Position numbers and translations under genes: made by a program. From contig JAJTWR010000269.1 of assembly GCA_021613335.1 (NCBI GenBank), positions 957,001-1,021,000 on the forward strand: a DNA stretch of 64,000 bases. The letters are read 5' to 3'. The stretch is from Whitmania pigra (Eukaryota > Annelida > Clitellata > Hirudinida > Haemopidae). Under the pieces are notes generated by a model. It was not told where the DNA came from and searched no databases. It saw only the letters and a list, made by a program, of their open reading frames with translations. Below, piece after piece: positions 38,401 to 48,914 of the stretch (positions within the stretch are counted from its first letter, which is position 1; each line of letters begins with the position of its first letter).

Positions 38401-41400
38401 TTCCAGGAGTCCAACATGCAAGTGATGGACTGGCCGGCGTGTTCACCCGGCTTGAACCTGATTGAAAATGTCTGGGGCCTTCTTTTAAGATCAGTTTATG
38501 GCAATGGACAGCAATATAACACAGAAAATTATTTGAAAGAAGCGATTTGGAGCGCCTGGAGAAATTTGGATGAAAACATCATCAAAACACTGATTTTCTC
38601 CATGAAAAATAAGTGCATAGATGTTATTTCTAAAAAAGGAGGAATGACATTTTATTGAAACATTATTTCATTTAGTTTTAAATAAACATTTTTGCCAAAA
38701 TACTGAAATTCATGAGTTTATTTGTAACCTGTCGTAACAATATTTCTATGCAAAAAAATGGATTTGTGAGGAATTTGTGCTTAATTCTTGATCAAAGTGA
38801 AAAAAAATATACGAGTTATGTTCTTTAAGTATATTACACAGTTCTTCTAAATTTGAGTTTCGTATGATAATTTAAACTTAAGTTATTACAAAAAATGGGG
38901 GCTGTCGTAACATTTTTTCTAGCACTGTATGTATAGTTTGGAAATATAATTGTCAATATTAATTTTAAATCTAATAACCATTTATATTAAAGCATCACAA
39001 GGTAACATACCAAATTTTGGCGAAATACGCAATCTCTGATGACATTGTTTTCGTTGATGCTTGTCATTTTAAGAGCACTCTTGCTATTTGAAATTTTCAG
39101 ATTTTCAAATTCAATGTTATTAGTTCCAGTCGTTATACCAGCTCCAACGATAATAACATTCTTTAACGAAGAAATTTTGCAACCTTCAAAATATATATTT
39201 GTATTGTTATTATCACAATTTAGATCTATACATTATTTATATACATAACTTATACATTTACATAAAATGTAATCTGTTGAACCTGCTGAATCAGGGTTGA
39301 TAAAAATTCCTTTCCAGAATGATTCATCATTATTGAAAGGATTCTTCCATAAACCCATGTGACTGAGAATGTTGCTGGTTAAGAATTTTACTTCTAATCC
39401 TTTTATTCCTCTAAGTTCCAAACAACCTGAAATAACATTTCCTCATTCACATGTTTAACGATAAAATTTGTTTTGACTTAAAGTGCATTTTAAATTTATT
39501 GATATTATGTTGGGACATAGTTACGTGTACTAAGATTATGATATTCCAGTATTTTGGTTTGGTTTAATTATCATAAACCTCTCGTAACGATATTAGTCTT
39601 CAAAGTTATGTTTCGTCTCCACTTACTTATTTTGAGGACAGGAATTACTTTAAAAATTCGCAAGAAATCGTTGTTACTTTAAAATGTAGAAAAACATTTT
39701 GTGGTACCGTAGACGATTAGAGATGAGGTTGGATGAGTAAAGACGACCTTGACACCAGCTTCAATTGTTAAAAGGACACCTGGCGGTATTGTTGTTGGCG
39801 CGTTGATTATGTATGGACTCCTATCCAGCCCCCAGTAAGTGTTAGACTACAAATTTTGTTTAAAAAAAACTATAATTGATATTGATGGTTAATAATTATT
39901 GGTTTGTTAATTATTGGTTTGTTAGTATAAAATATAAACATTACATAAAAGCTATTAAGAATATCAAGTCGTTGAGCTATAAAATACTTACATCGACTGT
40001 GGTTACTTCCTCAGACAGCGGAATACTCATAGGGGAAACACATCCGAACAATTCAATTCTGAGAGCTGGAACATATGAGAATGACACAGGAATTAGGGCA
40101 ATCTTTGATGCCTTTTAAGATGAAAACATATTTAATGTCATTACAGTCGACTAAGCTGCTTAACTAATTTCGAAAATGACTTACAATAAATGGAAATTTT
40201 ATATAGGCTATCGAAATGTCATAGCCTGCGTGATTTCCTTCAAATTCTCTGGCGCTGTTTGGATCATCTTTTTTTTCTGTGTAGTATTCCCATTGGTATC
40301 CGTCCAGTGAATAGAAAATTTTGAATCTTTTAATGAAATAATAATTTGTTCCCTGGATGTGGATCTTTGTAATGAAATGAGGAGTTCGGAGATTCACAGA
40401 CAGGTAAGCATATTGAGGATAACTCCAGGATGCTCTCCAGAAGTCTAAAAGGCAAAATTTGAGAGCCGAAAATAACCGTTTTTGTAAAAAATTGTACTTA
40501 AAAATTTTTATAAAATAACTTAAATGATTATGTGATTTGAAGAGTCATAATTAAATGACGGTAGCAGAGGACGGGAAATAACTAATTTTATTTTAATTGT
40601 CAAAGTGTTGCCACGTACCGACATAAAGTGCGATTATATTACAAATTTAAACTCAGTTAACAGTAGAACTCACTGGCATTTGTTTGATTCAATCTTGCGT
40701 ATTTGGCTGTATTAGATTGATCTGGTGCAAATATTTGATCATCTGAAATTCTCCCGTCTCCCATGCCTAATGGTGATGAGCAGTTTGCAGGTGGTTCTGA
40801 TCCTGAAATAGACATCAATTCTTGAATATTGAATGTTAAACATTTAACAAACTAATGTCTCATCTAGCAAACAAACTCACCACATTTAGGAAGATCGCAA
40901 TACTCCCAATTGCCATTATTCTGATCAGTATAGCACCATGGAAGATCTTGATGACAATCTGAAGGGTCGACTGGATTCCGGCAATAATTGTGAGAAAACG
41001 TCGAATTTAAATCAGTTATTCCCTGGCAATTATTTATTAAAATTTTTATTGCTTCACGTTCATTTGTTCATTGAAATTAGTGAGTATGATCATGGAGTAA
41101 GAAATAATTTAAGTTTCTGCTACAACAATATATTTGATTTTGGTGAAAACTTCTCGAAACTGATTGCGACCCAAATCAAGATATTAGGCATTACACTTGG
41201 GTGATCATTTGACCTGATATTATTGCTTCGCAACAATAAAATGTAACCACATATTGTTGATTAATATGATGCCATTTGGCGATGACTTCACTGAACTTCG
41301 GGTGTACATTATGTTTAGTTTGATTCGATAATACTAAATTAGGAATGCTAATGTGTGTGTTACTTTTGAAGCTTCTAACCTTATTAGCTCAATCATCTTA

Positions 41401-42296
41401 AGTCTAAAACCTATGGGCGGTTATATGATCAAATCATGTTGATGATTTTTTCAAAACAAATAATTTATTTTTAATATTTTTCCCTTACGGATCGTTAATT
41501 ACAAAGTTATTTATTTATTTACAACCACAAGAATATAAATAAAATTATTTTATTGTCTTAAACATTTCAATAACTCGTAGCATCTCGAGTCTTGTCAAAT
41601 AATATTTTTAAATGTTTACAGTCACAGTAGAATGAATAACTGTAAGTTTATTTAGTGATTGCTTTGTAAGAACTCAAGATTTCTAGAATAATTGTGAATT
41701 CAAGAAGTTTCTAAACACTTAAGCATATGGTTACCTATTGGTGTTGCCTATAATTAGGCACAAAAATAGAATAGTGTTGAAACACCCACACAAAAATTAA
41801 GCGATTTAAACGATGTAATAGCTTTGTCATGACAGATTTCAGAGAGCATATTACAGATTCAATGCAAGGTAGTTCGTAAACGTAAACGATTTATTTTGAA
41901 TGAAATTCTGCATTTTAATTTCTCACTTTGAAGCATTTGTTGTCGGATCTCCAGGGGTAGCAGGCCTTTCCAGTGTTTGTGACGTTTCTCTTTCCGGAAT
42001 ATGTTCCGTCGTCTGTTGAACACTCTCCATCGAACATCTGACATATTCCTGCAATATTTTTGCAAATATTTAAAAACCTGCAAACACAGATACTTTGCAG
42101 TACATATTGTTTTAGTAAGGAAGTTTCGCTGTTGCTCAAGATGAACAAAAGCTATATAAAAAATATGCTTAAAATAAAACAGATTAAGTTGTAAGGAAAT
42201 TACATATAATTGACTTATTATTTAAAATATCTTACCAGGTTGTTGCACAAAGATGCAAATAATACAAAAACTGATCAGCAATGTTTTGGACTTCAT
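16947..42296 (-). CDS. Giant mosaic cell-surface protein, copy R (complete gene span)
   Basis: About 57 exons give roughly 4,900 codons. Exons were placed by splice consensus, phase and comparison with copy L. Order from the N-terminus: signal peptide, kringle, F5/8C domain, beta-helix-like repeats, SRCR-like domain, second beta-helix block, three EGF modules, laminin-type EGF, IPT/TIG, long beta-rich region, cadherin repeats, Thr/Ser stalk, hydrophobic tail. This looks like an extracellular adhesion or recognition protein. Beta-helix plus SRCR recalls the insect septate-junction protein Bark beetle/Anakonda, but kringle, discoidin and cadherin modules differ, so no symbol is given. Two breaks are visible: the exon-21 donor reads AT instead of GT (30410-30409), and a repeat interrupts a cadherin exon (18102-18411). 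It may be a pseudogene, or functional with unusual splicing. Confidence 0.8.
18102..18411. mobile_element. Short dispersed repeat inserted in a cadherin exon of copy R
   Basis: It starts GAAATAACCCGGG on the plus strand and ends AAAATCTAAGTTTACAAC. It is about 85-90% identical to 6530-6850, and a diverged inverted copy lies at about 10430-10685. It encodes no protein and is probably a MITE or other non-autonomous element. Joining the sequence on either side restores the cadherin frame (TALYY then ILEGNDNG). Confidence 0.7.
20527..26519 (-). CDS. Copy R exons 33-51: long extracellular beta-rich region with Gly-rich insert
   Basis: Exons: 26209-26519, 25908-26019, 25616-25795, 25414-25549, 25110-25276, 24789-25048, 24570-24727, 24269-24381, 24231-24250, 23920-24163, 23475-23611, 23117-23391, 22807-23014, 22569-22739, 22159-22453, 22021-22086, 21753-21966, 21388-21666, 21004-21306, 20527-20756. 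All phases agree if the 20-base micro-exon is included. Several stretches such as EVLITNIGLKAATNVKPILP and AVQLKITNHGLIAAKRL resemble CARDB/APHP-type adhesive beta-sandwiches; this is a pattern judgement only. A glycine-rich run (GSGGGTGGSNGG) and a basic ERKKRSA motif, a possible furin-type cleavage site, lie in the middle. The matching part of copy L is outside the window. Confidence 0.68.
26584..28553 (-). CDS. Copy R exons 28-32: EGF modules, laminin-type EGF, IPT/TIG
   Basis: Exons: 28128-28553, 27788-27906, 27514-27706, 27297-27432, 26584-26802; all in phase. Exon 28 has three EGF-like modules with GHGLCVAPDVCQC, GRGDCVGPDKCFC and GRGICVRPNE signatures. Exon 29 is a laminin-EGF-like cysteine cluster (CSECKSGRWGDNCALCPIC). 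Exons 30-31 hold an IPT/TIG immunoglobulin-like fold (FPTSGPDVGGTVIYVLG, then LSDDKISCISP). Exon 32 adds a further EGF-like segment (CSMGECNCFVPWTGSDCD). Exon 28 is almost identical to the same exon in copy L (242-667). Confidence 0.85.
28612..31475 (-). CDS. Copy R exons 20-27: second beta-helix-like block
   Basis: Exons: 30829-31475, 30411-30748, 30167-30373, 30012-30085, 29859-29942, 29515-29770, 28952-29465, 28612-28889. Repeats are again Asn-rich coils (SLNISKSIFRNF, ANITNNSFFNAESEYDVYV, TLSIEPGTNIEF). The exon 21 boundary is abnormal. Copy L reads an AA|gtatttt donor there, whereas copy R reads AA|atatttt, so the exon would read through to a stop a few codons later. If the site were spliced as in copy L, the frame would run cleanly into exon 22. 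All other junctions have usable donors and acceptors. Confidence 0.75.
31534..33031 (-). CDS. Copy R exons 15-19: SRCR-like domain and AbfB/beta-trefoil-like segment
   Basis: Exons: 32930-33031, 32687-32849, 32426-32598, 31891-32080, 31534-31802; all in phase. Exons 15-17 read as a group-A/B-like scavenger receptor cysteine-rich domain: GGWQILHNGVWKTV, then ADILCQQTGF and a C-terminal half with LPCNNSS, QIQCIQSNQFSLQECYI and FTCLQDV. Exons 18-19 contain VKLQSKSGKWLSF, PLKRPGWYLR, DSSFVRINKASSEYSYIRL and SKSLYLIENNNTL. Their spacing resembles ricin/AbfB-like beta-trefoil repeats that hold extended glycans, but this second assignment is weak. An inverted-repeat MITE lies in the exon 17-18 intron and is absent from copy L. 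Confidence 0.7.
32158..32366. mobile_element. Inverted-repeat MITE in a copy R intron
   Basis: A roughly 40-base imperfect terminal inverted repeat flanks an AT-rich centre. The left arm starts GGTGACCCGTCAAAATAGCC; the right arm ends GATATTATGACGGGGTGCC. Both arms contain GCGACAAAAT. It is absent from the equivalent intron of copy L (4210-4313). Confidence 0.7.
33098..39846 (-). CDS. Copy R exons 7-14: first parallel beta-helix-like block
   Basis: Exons: 39708-39846, 39262-39426, 39011-39183, 36313-37246, 36095-36238, 35844-35924, 35271-35683, 33098-34022; all in phase. The protein is rich in Asn, Ser and Ile with recurring turns such as NTFxNN, SKFENNTGDGCIYF and ISGCTFTN, the pattern of right-handed parallel beta-helix (PbH1) repeats. 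Entry motifs recur: SNTYWGLDRSPYI, NTVGG-type and GEIGGTLTQDVVL, each followed by an LTIEAGVKVVF or MTIEPGVQLNF strand. The intron after exon 10 uses a GC donor. A Tc1 element sits in the exon 9-10 intron; non-LTR and SINE-like debris sits in the exon 13-14 intron. Exon 13 carries about 85 residues with no counterpart in copy L. Confidence 0.8.
34330..34430. repeat. Possible tRNA-derived SINE fragment
   Basis: It contains GGGGTTCGAATCC, a good RNA polymerase III B-box, with a TAGCTAGATGATAAGG A-box-like segment 34 bases upstream. The flanks cannot form a tRNA acceptor stem, so a SINE remnant is more likely than a tRNA gene. Confidence 0.3.
34560..35190 (+). pseudogene. Non-LTR reverse transcriptase fragment
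   Basis: A degenerate plus-strand coding remnant. The open part at 34894-35190 reads EEPVKSLGTVFDD, FRRISGRLNAIARTFLRGRS and KVWLLQFVLLSRLLWPLNHI. This resembles the thumb/C-terminal region of invertebrate non-LTR retrotransposon RTs. An upstream piece (YAISPSLFLPAMHNVL) resembles the RT segment after the catalytic motif. Frameshifts separate them. It lies antisense in the exon 13-14 intron of copy R. Confidence 0.6.
37347..38927 (+). mobile_element. Tc1/mariner transposon in a copy R intron
   Basis: It is 1,581 bp with terminal inverted repeats starting CAGTGCTAGAAA and ending TTTCTAGCACTG, flanked by TA on both sides. It lies antisense in the exon 9-10 intron. Copy L lacks it in the otherwise alignable intron (7796-7972), so it inserted after the duplication. 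Confidence 0.92.
37635..38658 (+). pseudogene. Tc1-family transposase, frameshifted
   Basis: The N-terminal part (37635-38123) has a helix-turn-helix (SIKKIANELNRSRTVMKCFL) and the linker GRPKKLS. The frame is lost in an A-run near 38113, just before the first catalytic Asp (NLDGPDGYKYYW). The second Asp is in QDNAPSH and the Glu is in NLIENVWG, 34 residues later: a DD34E triad. A TAA stop interrupts the middle at about 38298. The element is therefore not autonomous. Confidence 0.9.
39992..42296 (-). CDS. Copy R exons 1-6: signal peptide, kringle, F5/8C domain
   Basis: Exons: 42236-42296, 41927-42048, 40881-41022, 40674-40802, 40185-40444, 39992-40111; all phases match. Exon 1 encodes MKSKTLLISFCIICIFVQQP, a clear signal peptide, and fixes the start. 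Exons 2-3 form one kringle split by a 0.9-kb intron: a CSTDDGTYSG start, GKACYPW, then HNYCRNP, DLPWCYTD and WEYCDLPKC. Exons 4-6 form an F5/8-type C (discoidin) domain, with the NFWRASWSYPQYAYLSVNL core, FKIFYSLDGYQWEYY and the terminal LRIELFGC. These modules usually bind lysine-rich proteins, glycans or phospholipids; the ligand here is unknown. Confidence 0.88.
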
Positions 42297-42329
42297 AAAG
42301 ATTCAAGTTGTTTTCAACTCAAATGAAAA

Positions 42330-42395
42330 GTCAGAAAAATCGACTGACTCCTCAGCAAGTGTTACCCGAAGTTAATTTATATGGGACTATCTGCT
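42330..42395 (-). promoter_or_regulatory. Putative core promoter of copy R
   Basis: About 35-100 bases upstream of the copy R start codon, the minus strand has a TATA-like ATATAAATTA followed by CTTCGGGTAACACTTGCTGA. The same block precedes copy L. Conservation next to a signal-peptide exon supports a TATA promoter with the transcription start 25-30 bases downstream; this is inferred, not shown. Confidence 0.5.
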
Positions 42396-42774
42396 CCTAG
42401 GCAAATGCTGTCATAGTATTCTCTGAATTTGATTCACCGCGTGAGTTGTTTCTCGTTAAATCTATGATTTGAATAAGGTCTCATATTTTCCTATGATTGA
42501 ATGACTTAAAATTATTTTTAAAATTTGAGAACATATGCGGATAAGGCTGATAACAGGGTATGGTCCAAGCTCAGAGGGCATAGGGAGATCGGGGTCGAAA
42601 TCCTTAAAGACTCCTCCGAGAATTCACTATGGGTAGTTTCACATATCCCACTTTTCTTGACCTCTATAAATAATTGCTGTTATGTCTTGTTATGCCAATA
42701 CCAACAGGTAGAGTTTTAATAAATACAGAGGATCGTTACTATTTTGAATAACTTGAAATAATAAAAATAAATAA

Positions 42775-43555
<781 letters not shown>

Positions 43556-43980
43556 GTGAAACGTCGACTATTTTTTCGTAATTCATGTGACATGTTTTTT
43601 AGCGTTCTTTTCTGAACAATGAATGTCACAAGAAGCTTCCACGAATTTGATTCGTTAGTGCTTTTCACTTATTACCTTTTTACATTCGAAGAATTTTTAC
43701 ATTTTTGCAAATATAATGTATTGAATAAATTTTAAGCTACGAGTTACGGAACATTCACTTCATTTTAGCAGGACGATTTCATTTCGTTTTATTCACTCCA
43801 TTTTATTAAATAAATGACCAAGTATTTGCTTATTTGGTTTATTTATCTCACAACAGAAGGCGATCCCAATGATGATGATGTTTCCAATAATGATTACGAT
43901 CCTGATGTTACTAGTATATTCTAATACTTTGAGATGAGGAACGGTGTAATAATATTCTCTGCAGTTTTCTACGTTTGCAA

Positions 43981-44128
43981 CTTGCAACTGAATCTATTAC
44001 AGCAGAAACTACAACTGAATCTACAACACCAGCTCCAACAACAACTGAATCTATAACACCAGCTCCAACAACAACTGAATCTACAACACCAGCCCCAACA
44101 TCAACTGAATCTACAACAGCAGAAACTA
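43981..44128 (+). repeat. 30-bp tandem repeat encoding Thr/Ser/Pro (mucin-like)
   Basis: Five units of 27-30 bases based on CAACTGAATCTACAACACCA. On the plus strand they read TTESTTPAP, TTESITPAP, TTESTTPAP and so on within an open frame at 43975-44217. No signal peptide or neighbouring exon is visible. It may be an orphan stalk exon of a missing gene or simple non-coding repeat. Confidence 0.5.
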
Positions 44129-45104
44129 TTCTGAAACTGTTCTACATTCTTAAAACGCATAAAGGTTGCACTTTGACTCAGTGCTTTTCTTTTATCACCC
44201 CACAAGACATCTTGTAAATCCTTTTTGCATGCGGACGGCTCAGCCCGACGATCTGCTGCAAGGGTATCCTAAGTAGGACTTTTCCTCTGTACATAATTCG
44301 AACAACAAGACATACGAAAGCATAGAAAAAATTTAGACGAGGGAGACATGCGCAACTCGAACTATAATTTCAAGTAGCATGCGTCCAAAATACTTCTAAC
44401 AGCTTGGAATTTCAATTTTGATTGTTTAATAATGGAATATTTCTAATTCCAATGAAAAGTTCACCTTGGCTCAACGAAATCGCTACACCTGACAGCCTCG
44501 TGCAGAGAACTCCAGCACATTTGAGCTAAAGACTTGCTTTCGCGCTTTTTTGCGCACAAGAAGTCACCGTGTAAAAATGTGAGCGGAGCATATGAATCGG
44601 TCATTCACATTCGTTCACCGATCATTTAATAGTCGAATACATTCAGGCTTGCCTATCCAATTAGTCAGTGCCTTCCCCAAGTACTGAAATATTTAATCAT
44701 TGCATCTGATGATACTATTTAGTCAACTAACGGTTAAATGAAATCGAGAACTCCCAACAATTCAAACCCACATCACATAAGTTGTATTAAAATATTTCAA
44801 ATACAACAACAGTTATTTACTCAAATATAAAAAAAAAGGTGGAGATATTGTCATGTAAACACAAATGTCTCCTCTGCACTCCATGCACCTGAGCCCAGCT
44901 AAAAGTTCAATCTAAAGTCATCCATTCTGTCTGGCAATGTAAATGTTCAAATCAACATCAAGAGGTAAATTTTGTTTAACTAATTTTAACTAATGACACC
45001 CATTTTATATAACTAATAAGTTTCTTGATAACCATTGCATCCATTATATAACAAATTTTAATCATTTAATGTTGCTTTACTAACCAAAAACAACATCTCG
45101 ACAT

Positions 45105-48100
45105 TCAAGAGTCGACAATCTCGTCATCCTTGTAGATGTGGCTCGACAGGTACTTCATCATGCCAAAGATGCAGACTTTCTTCTTGCCTTCGTAACAGAA
45201 TCACATTCGTGACTTAAACATCCCATAGAAGTTTATACTGATTATGAATATTCATATTGGCAATCAGGCAAAGACACTTATGAATAATACAGCAGCAGTA
45301 GCTGCATGAAACACTCAGCTACCATTAACTGATATCATCATAAGTTAGTCTTTGCATAAACAACCACGTATCACAGCAGAACCTCGTAAATGTGTGAAGT
45401 TACAAAACGCCTCACCGAACACGCTCATCATCTGCTCGTCGCATATCATAAACCTCTTGTTCTTCGGGTACTGTTCAGAAATTTAATTTTCATGTCTCAA
45501 AATAAATGCTTAAAATTGGAACTGAAAGTAATCTCAATATAACAAGAAGCCATATTCAATTCACATCGACTTACGAATGCATTTCTTAATCAGCTTATAA
45601 ACAGGGTAGTATGACCTAGGCACAATAATTAAAAAACAGAATTAATAAAAAACCCACAAAAAGATTTTTCTCCTTGATGATTGCCCACATCTTCTTTACC
45701 ACATCACTTCTCCTCATCTTAATAATTTGAAAGTTACATTTTAAAAAATAATAATACATAATGCTTACCCCCCATAAATGGTTCCATTACAAGTGCAATA
45801 TTGTTCCAATTATTCAGCATTAAGTATGAAAGCTAGCAACATCCAATTATTCAATAATTGAATGCATATATTGAACATCAATAAAGCATTCAAGTATTAT
45901 TTAGTTACATGTAATTCAATTATTTGAATATGTTTGGCTGCTTATAATATAAACAATCGAATATGTTTATTTTCATGTAATTAAGAGGTGAACATAAACA
46001 AAGGAAGATAATGCTTACTTTGTCTTCTCCAACAATGGCTGCCAGCTCAGGTGACAAGTTGCATGTCTCAGTGAAGCCATCTTCAAGAATCAACATATTC
46101 AAATGTCATAAACATCCAAGCAATTGTTTGCTAATTAATTAGCAGGTTAATTAATAAATTATGCAAATTAAGAAAGAAATAATTATACAAATAACTTAAT
46201 AGAGCAAATCTACAAGATCAACCATCTGTTTAAGTGGGAGAACGTCTTAAAAAACAAAAACTTAAATAAATGCCTTAATATTTTTATTCATTTTAAATCT
46301 TGATCTCCTGGTAATCTCAGAGACATTTTAATTTTAATCCTCATCATAGTTTGCTCAATCCAACTTTCAAATCAATCCGACTTTCAAATCAATCCAACTC
46401 TCAAATCAATCCGACTTTCAAATTAATCCAACTTTCAAATCAATCCAACTCTCAAATCAATCCAACTCTCAAATCAATCCAACTCTCAAATCAATCCAAC
46501 TCTCAAATCAATCCAACGTTCAAATCAATCCAACTCTCAAATCAATCCGACTGTCAAATCAATCCAACGTTCAAATCAATCCACCTCTCAAATCAATCCA
46601 ACTTGAAACACTCACTTTCCCTGGGAGTGCCCTTTTTCCTGGGCTTCTTCTCCGTTTTGTTGGGGGCCTTCTTTTTGTGGGCGTGCTGTTGGAACGTTTG
46701 TAGGAATTCAAATGCACACAAACAGAAATCTCAGTTGCACTGACAAAATATCCTTATATTAATCATAAAGCATGTGAAATCCTTGATAACATGGGTGCAA
46801 TTAGGGATATGGCCAACCAACCGTGCAACTAATTATTGAATAACAGTTAAATAAAGCAGTGATGCGTAAATCGCTACATCTCAAGATTAAGAACAAACTA
46901 CATGAACTGAAGCTCCTTAAAATTCCACTCCCTTTAAACGAGTTCTTTCAATCCAGCAACGGGATGCTCAAACAGACAGAACAAGCAAGACATTAAATTA
47001 TGTTAGACAAACGATCAATTAGTTTCAATCACTTAAAATAAATCCAGCTAAATACTACAACCATTTTCCAGCTTAACAATTAATTATGGTAAGTAATTCT
47101 CAATTAGCTATTAACAATGACAATAAATGCAATATAACAATAAATATAATGATCATAATCATAATTAACCTCGTCCAACTAACCCGGGTTCGTCTTACGG
47201 CTCCGCTTTCCTCTTCTTCCTGCAGTTGTCTGGCAATATCTTCGTCTGCTTCAGTCTGCAGTTTCAAGGCAGATGGTAATGTCTGATCTTACTATGTCAT
47301 GTGTTGATAAACAATGATTAAGATGTCAAAACCACTAATGGCATCATTTGTTTAACGTTAACCAATTATCATTTTATCGTCACTTTGTGAAGAACAAACG
47401 GCCATCTATTCTGTAAACTTGCTTGCGTTAACCGAGATGATGACGACGAATACAGATGCTAGGAAGTACGCTTAAATTTACCAAAGTGTGCCTTAAGCAC
47501 TTACATCCAAAGAAACACTAACATTTAGGTTGGGTTTGACATCTTTGTCATCATCGGACGATGATTTTTCTTCTTTCACATTGTCCTCATCATCGTCGTC
47601 GTCGTCATCATCATCATCATCATCGGAATCACTGTGCTTTCTCTTGGATGGTCTTCCATTAGATTTTGGCTGCTTGTCCTTGCTCTTCTTATCGTCTTTC
47701 TTCTTCTCGAGGTTTGCCATTTCTGTCATCACGATTTCATCAATTTCAGTCTTCCTGTAAAATATAAGCAAAATTGTTAGATTTCAAAAGTTAGAAAGTA
47801 TGTATTTTATAGACTAATAAAGACGTTTATTGTCCGCATAAATATTCTAACCTGAAAAACCCATACTTAATGCGTGTCATCAGTGTTCATTTCAGTGTCG
47901 GTTCATTTGTAAAATATTTAAATCTTAAACTGACTAAATCAAGATTTCAACTCAAATTCAACTTTTGCAAAGCTTATGTCACTTTTTATAAAATCTAAGA
48001 TGATTTTCATCATCATTTGTCCAGCAGTCACAAAGGATTAAAAAATGACTTAGCTGGCAACATTGAGTCATCTCGTTTAATCGATTTCTGACACAAAAAA

Positions 48101-48914
48101 CCAACTGATACATTACAATTGTCCAACAAACAATTGAAACAAAATTCATTTGAGATGTCTGAATCGTTTAGAAATTAATTAAACATTCAATCGGCTGCGT
48201 ACCTGCCTGCCAGGTTGGTTTTGTATTTCTCTTCCAACTGGAGACGGATTTTCTTCGTCGACAACTTTGAGAGGTCGGCATCCTTCAAGATTTCTTCAAA
48301 AAATAAAAAAAAACTTCTCACAATGTTATCAACAGAGAATCGAAGTGCCTAACAATATCAGTTTCACTGAGATCATTGTTCTAAATGAACAACCAGATGA
48401 AGAGTAGCCATGAATGATTATATTTAATTAATGAGGAATTATTGCAAAAATTGTGGTCATTATCCACATGTGTAATGTCACGTGCTCCATCAGCTAGTAT
48501 TCTGGTTTAAAAGGTATTTGGCAAAAGATGAAGTGACAGTTTGTACCATTTAACCAATTATTAATGGCTTCCCTAACACCACGTCAATATCCCAGTCGCC
48601 TAACTTAGACATAACTGCCCCAAATTATTTAAATTAGGATCTCTAGGCATTACGCCACTTAAATAAACACCCATACCATTCTAATGACTGGAAAAGTCAA
48701 TATCATTAACGGTAGCATGATTTCTCCGTTTTGGCATAAATGGCTAGATATCGACTAACACAGAACGAGAGTAAACACCAGAAAAGCGAAATTATTTCGC
48801 CTCAATTAATTCACCGCAGGCCAAGAAACCATTCCAAGATTATGGTTTAAATATTCAAATGACACATTAGGCACGCTCACCAATTACATCAGCCCTGAAA
48901 GTCTCTGTGTCCAT
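45105..48914 (-). CDS. DEK_C and SWIB/MDM2 domain protein (UAF30/Tri1-like)
   Basis: Nine exons total 777 bp, encoding 258 residues: 48881-48914, 48203-48293, 47505-47754, 47184-47255, 46616-46685, 46019-46080, 45658-45717, 45416-45470, 45105-45187. All phases agree. Residues ~10-58 form a DEK C-terminal domain (EILKDADLSKLSTKKIRLQL, then KTEIDEIVM). Residues ~60-125 are lysine-rich, then acidic, with a long Asp run. Residues ~174-251 form a SWIB domain (CNLSPELAAIVGEDK, MRRSDVVKKMWAIIKEKNL, YPKNKRFMICDEQMMSVFG, KKKVCIFGMMKYLSSHIY). DEK_C plus SWIB is the layout of yeast UAF30/Tri1-type chromatin and rDNA transcription factors, so a nuclear, DNA-bound role is likely. Confidence 0.93.
46350..46608. 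repeat. 17-bp minisatellite in a SWIB-gene intron
   Basis: About 15 tandem units of roughly CTCAAATCAATCCAACT, with single-base variants, lie between exons 5 and 6. The repetitive open frame seen on the plus strand (QSNSQINPTFKSI) is produced by the repeat and is not a gene. Confidence 0.93.

Noticed and set aside
46350..46608. Regular direct repeats that could suggest a CRISPR array
   Set aside because: Units are contiguous without unique spacers and lie in a eukaryotic intron; the same applies to 57310-57490.
46351..46743. 130-codon plus-strand frame with repeated QSNSQINPTF
   Set aside because: It is produced by the 17-bp minisatellite in an intron of the opposite-strand SWIB gene.
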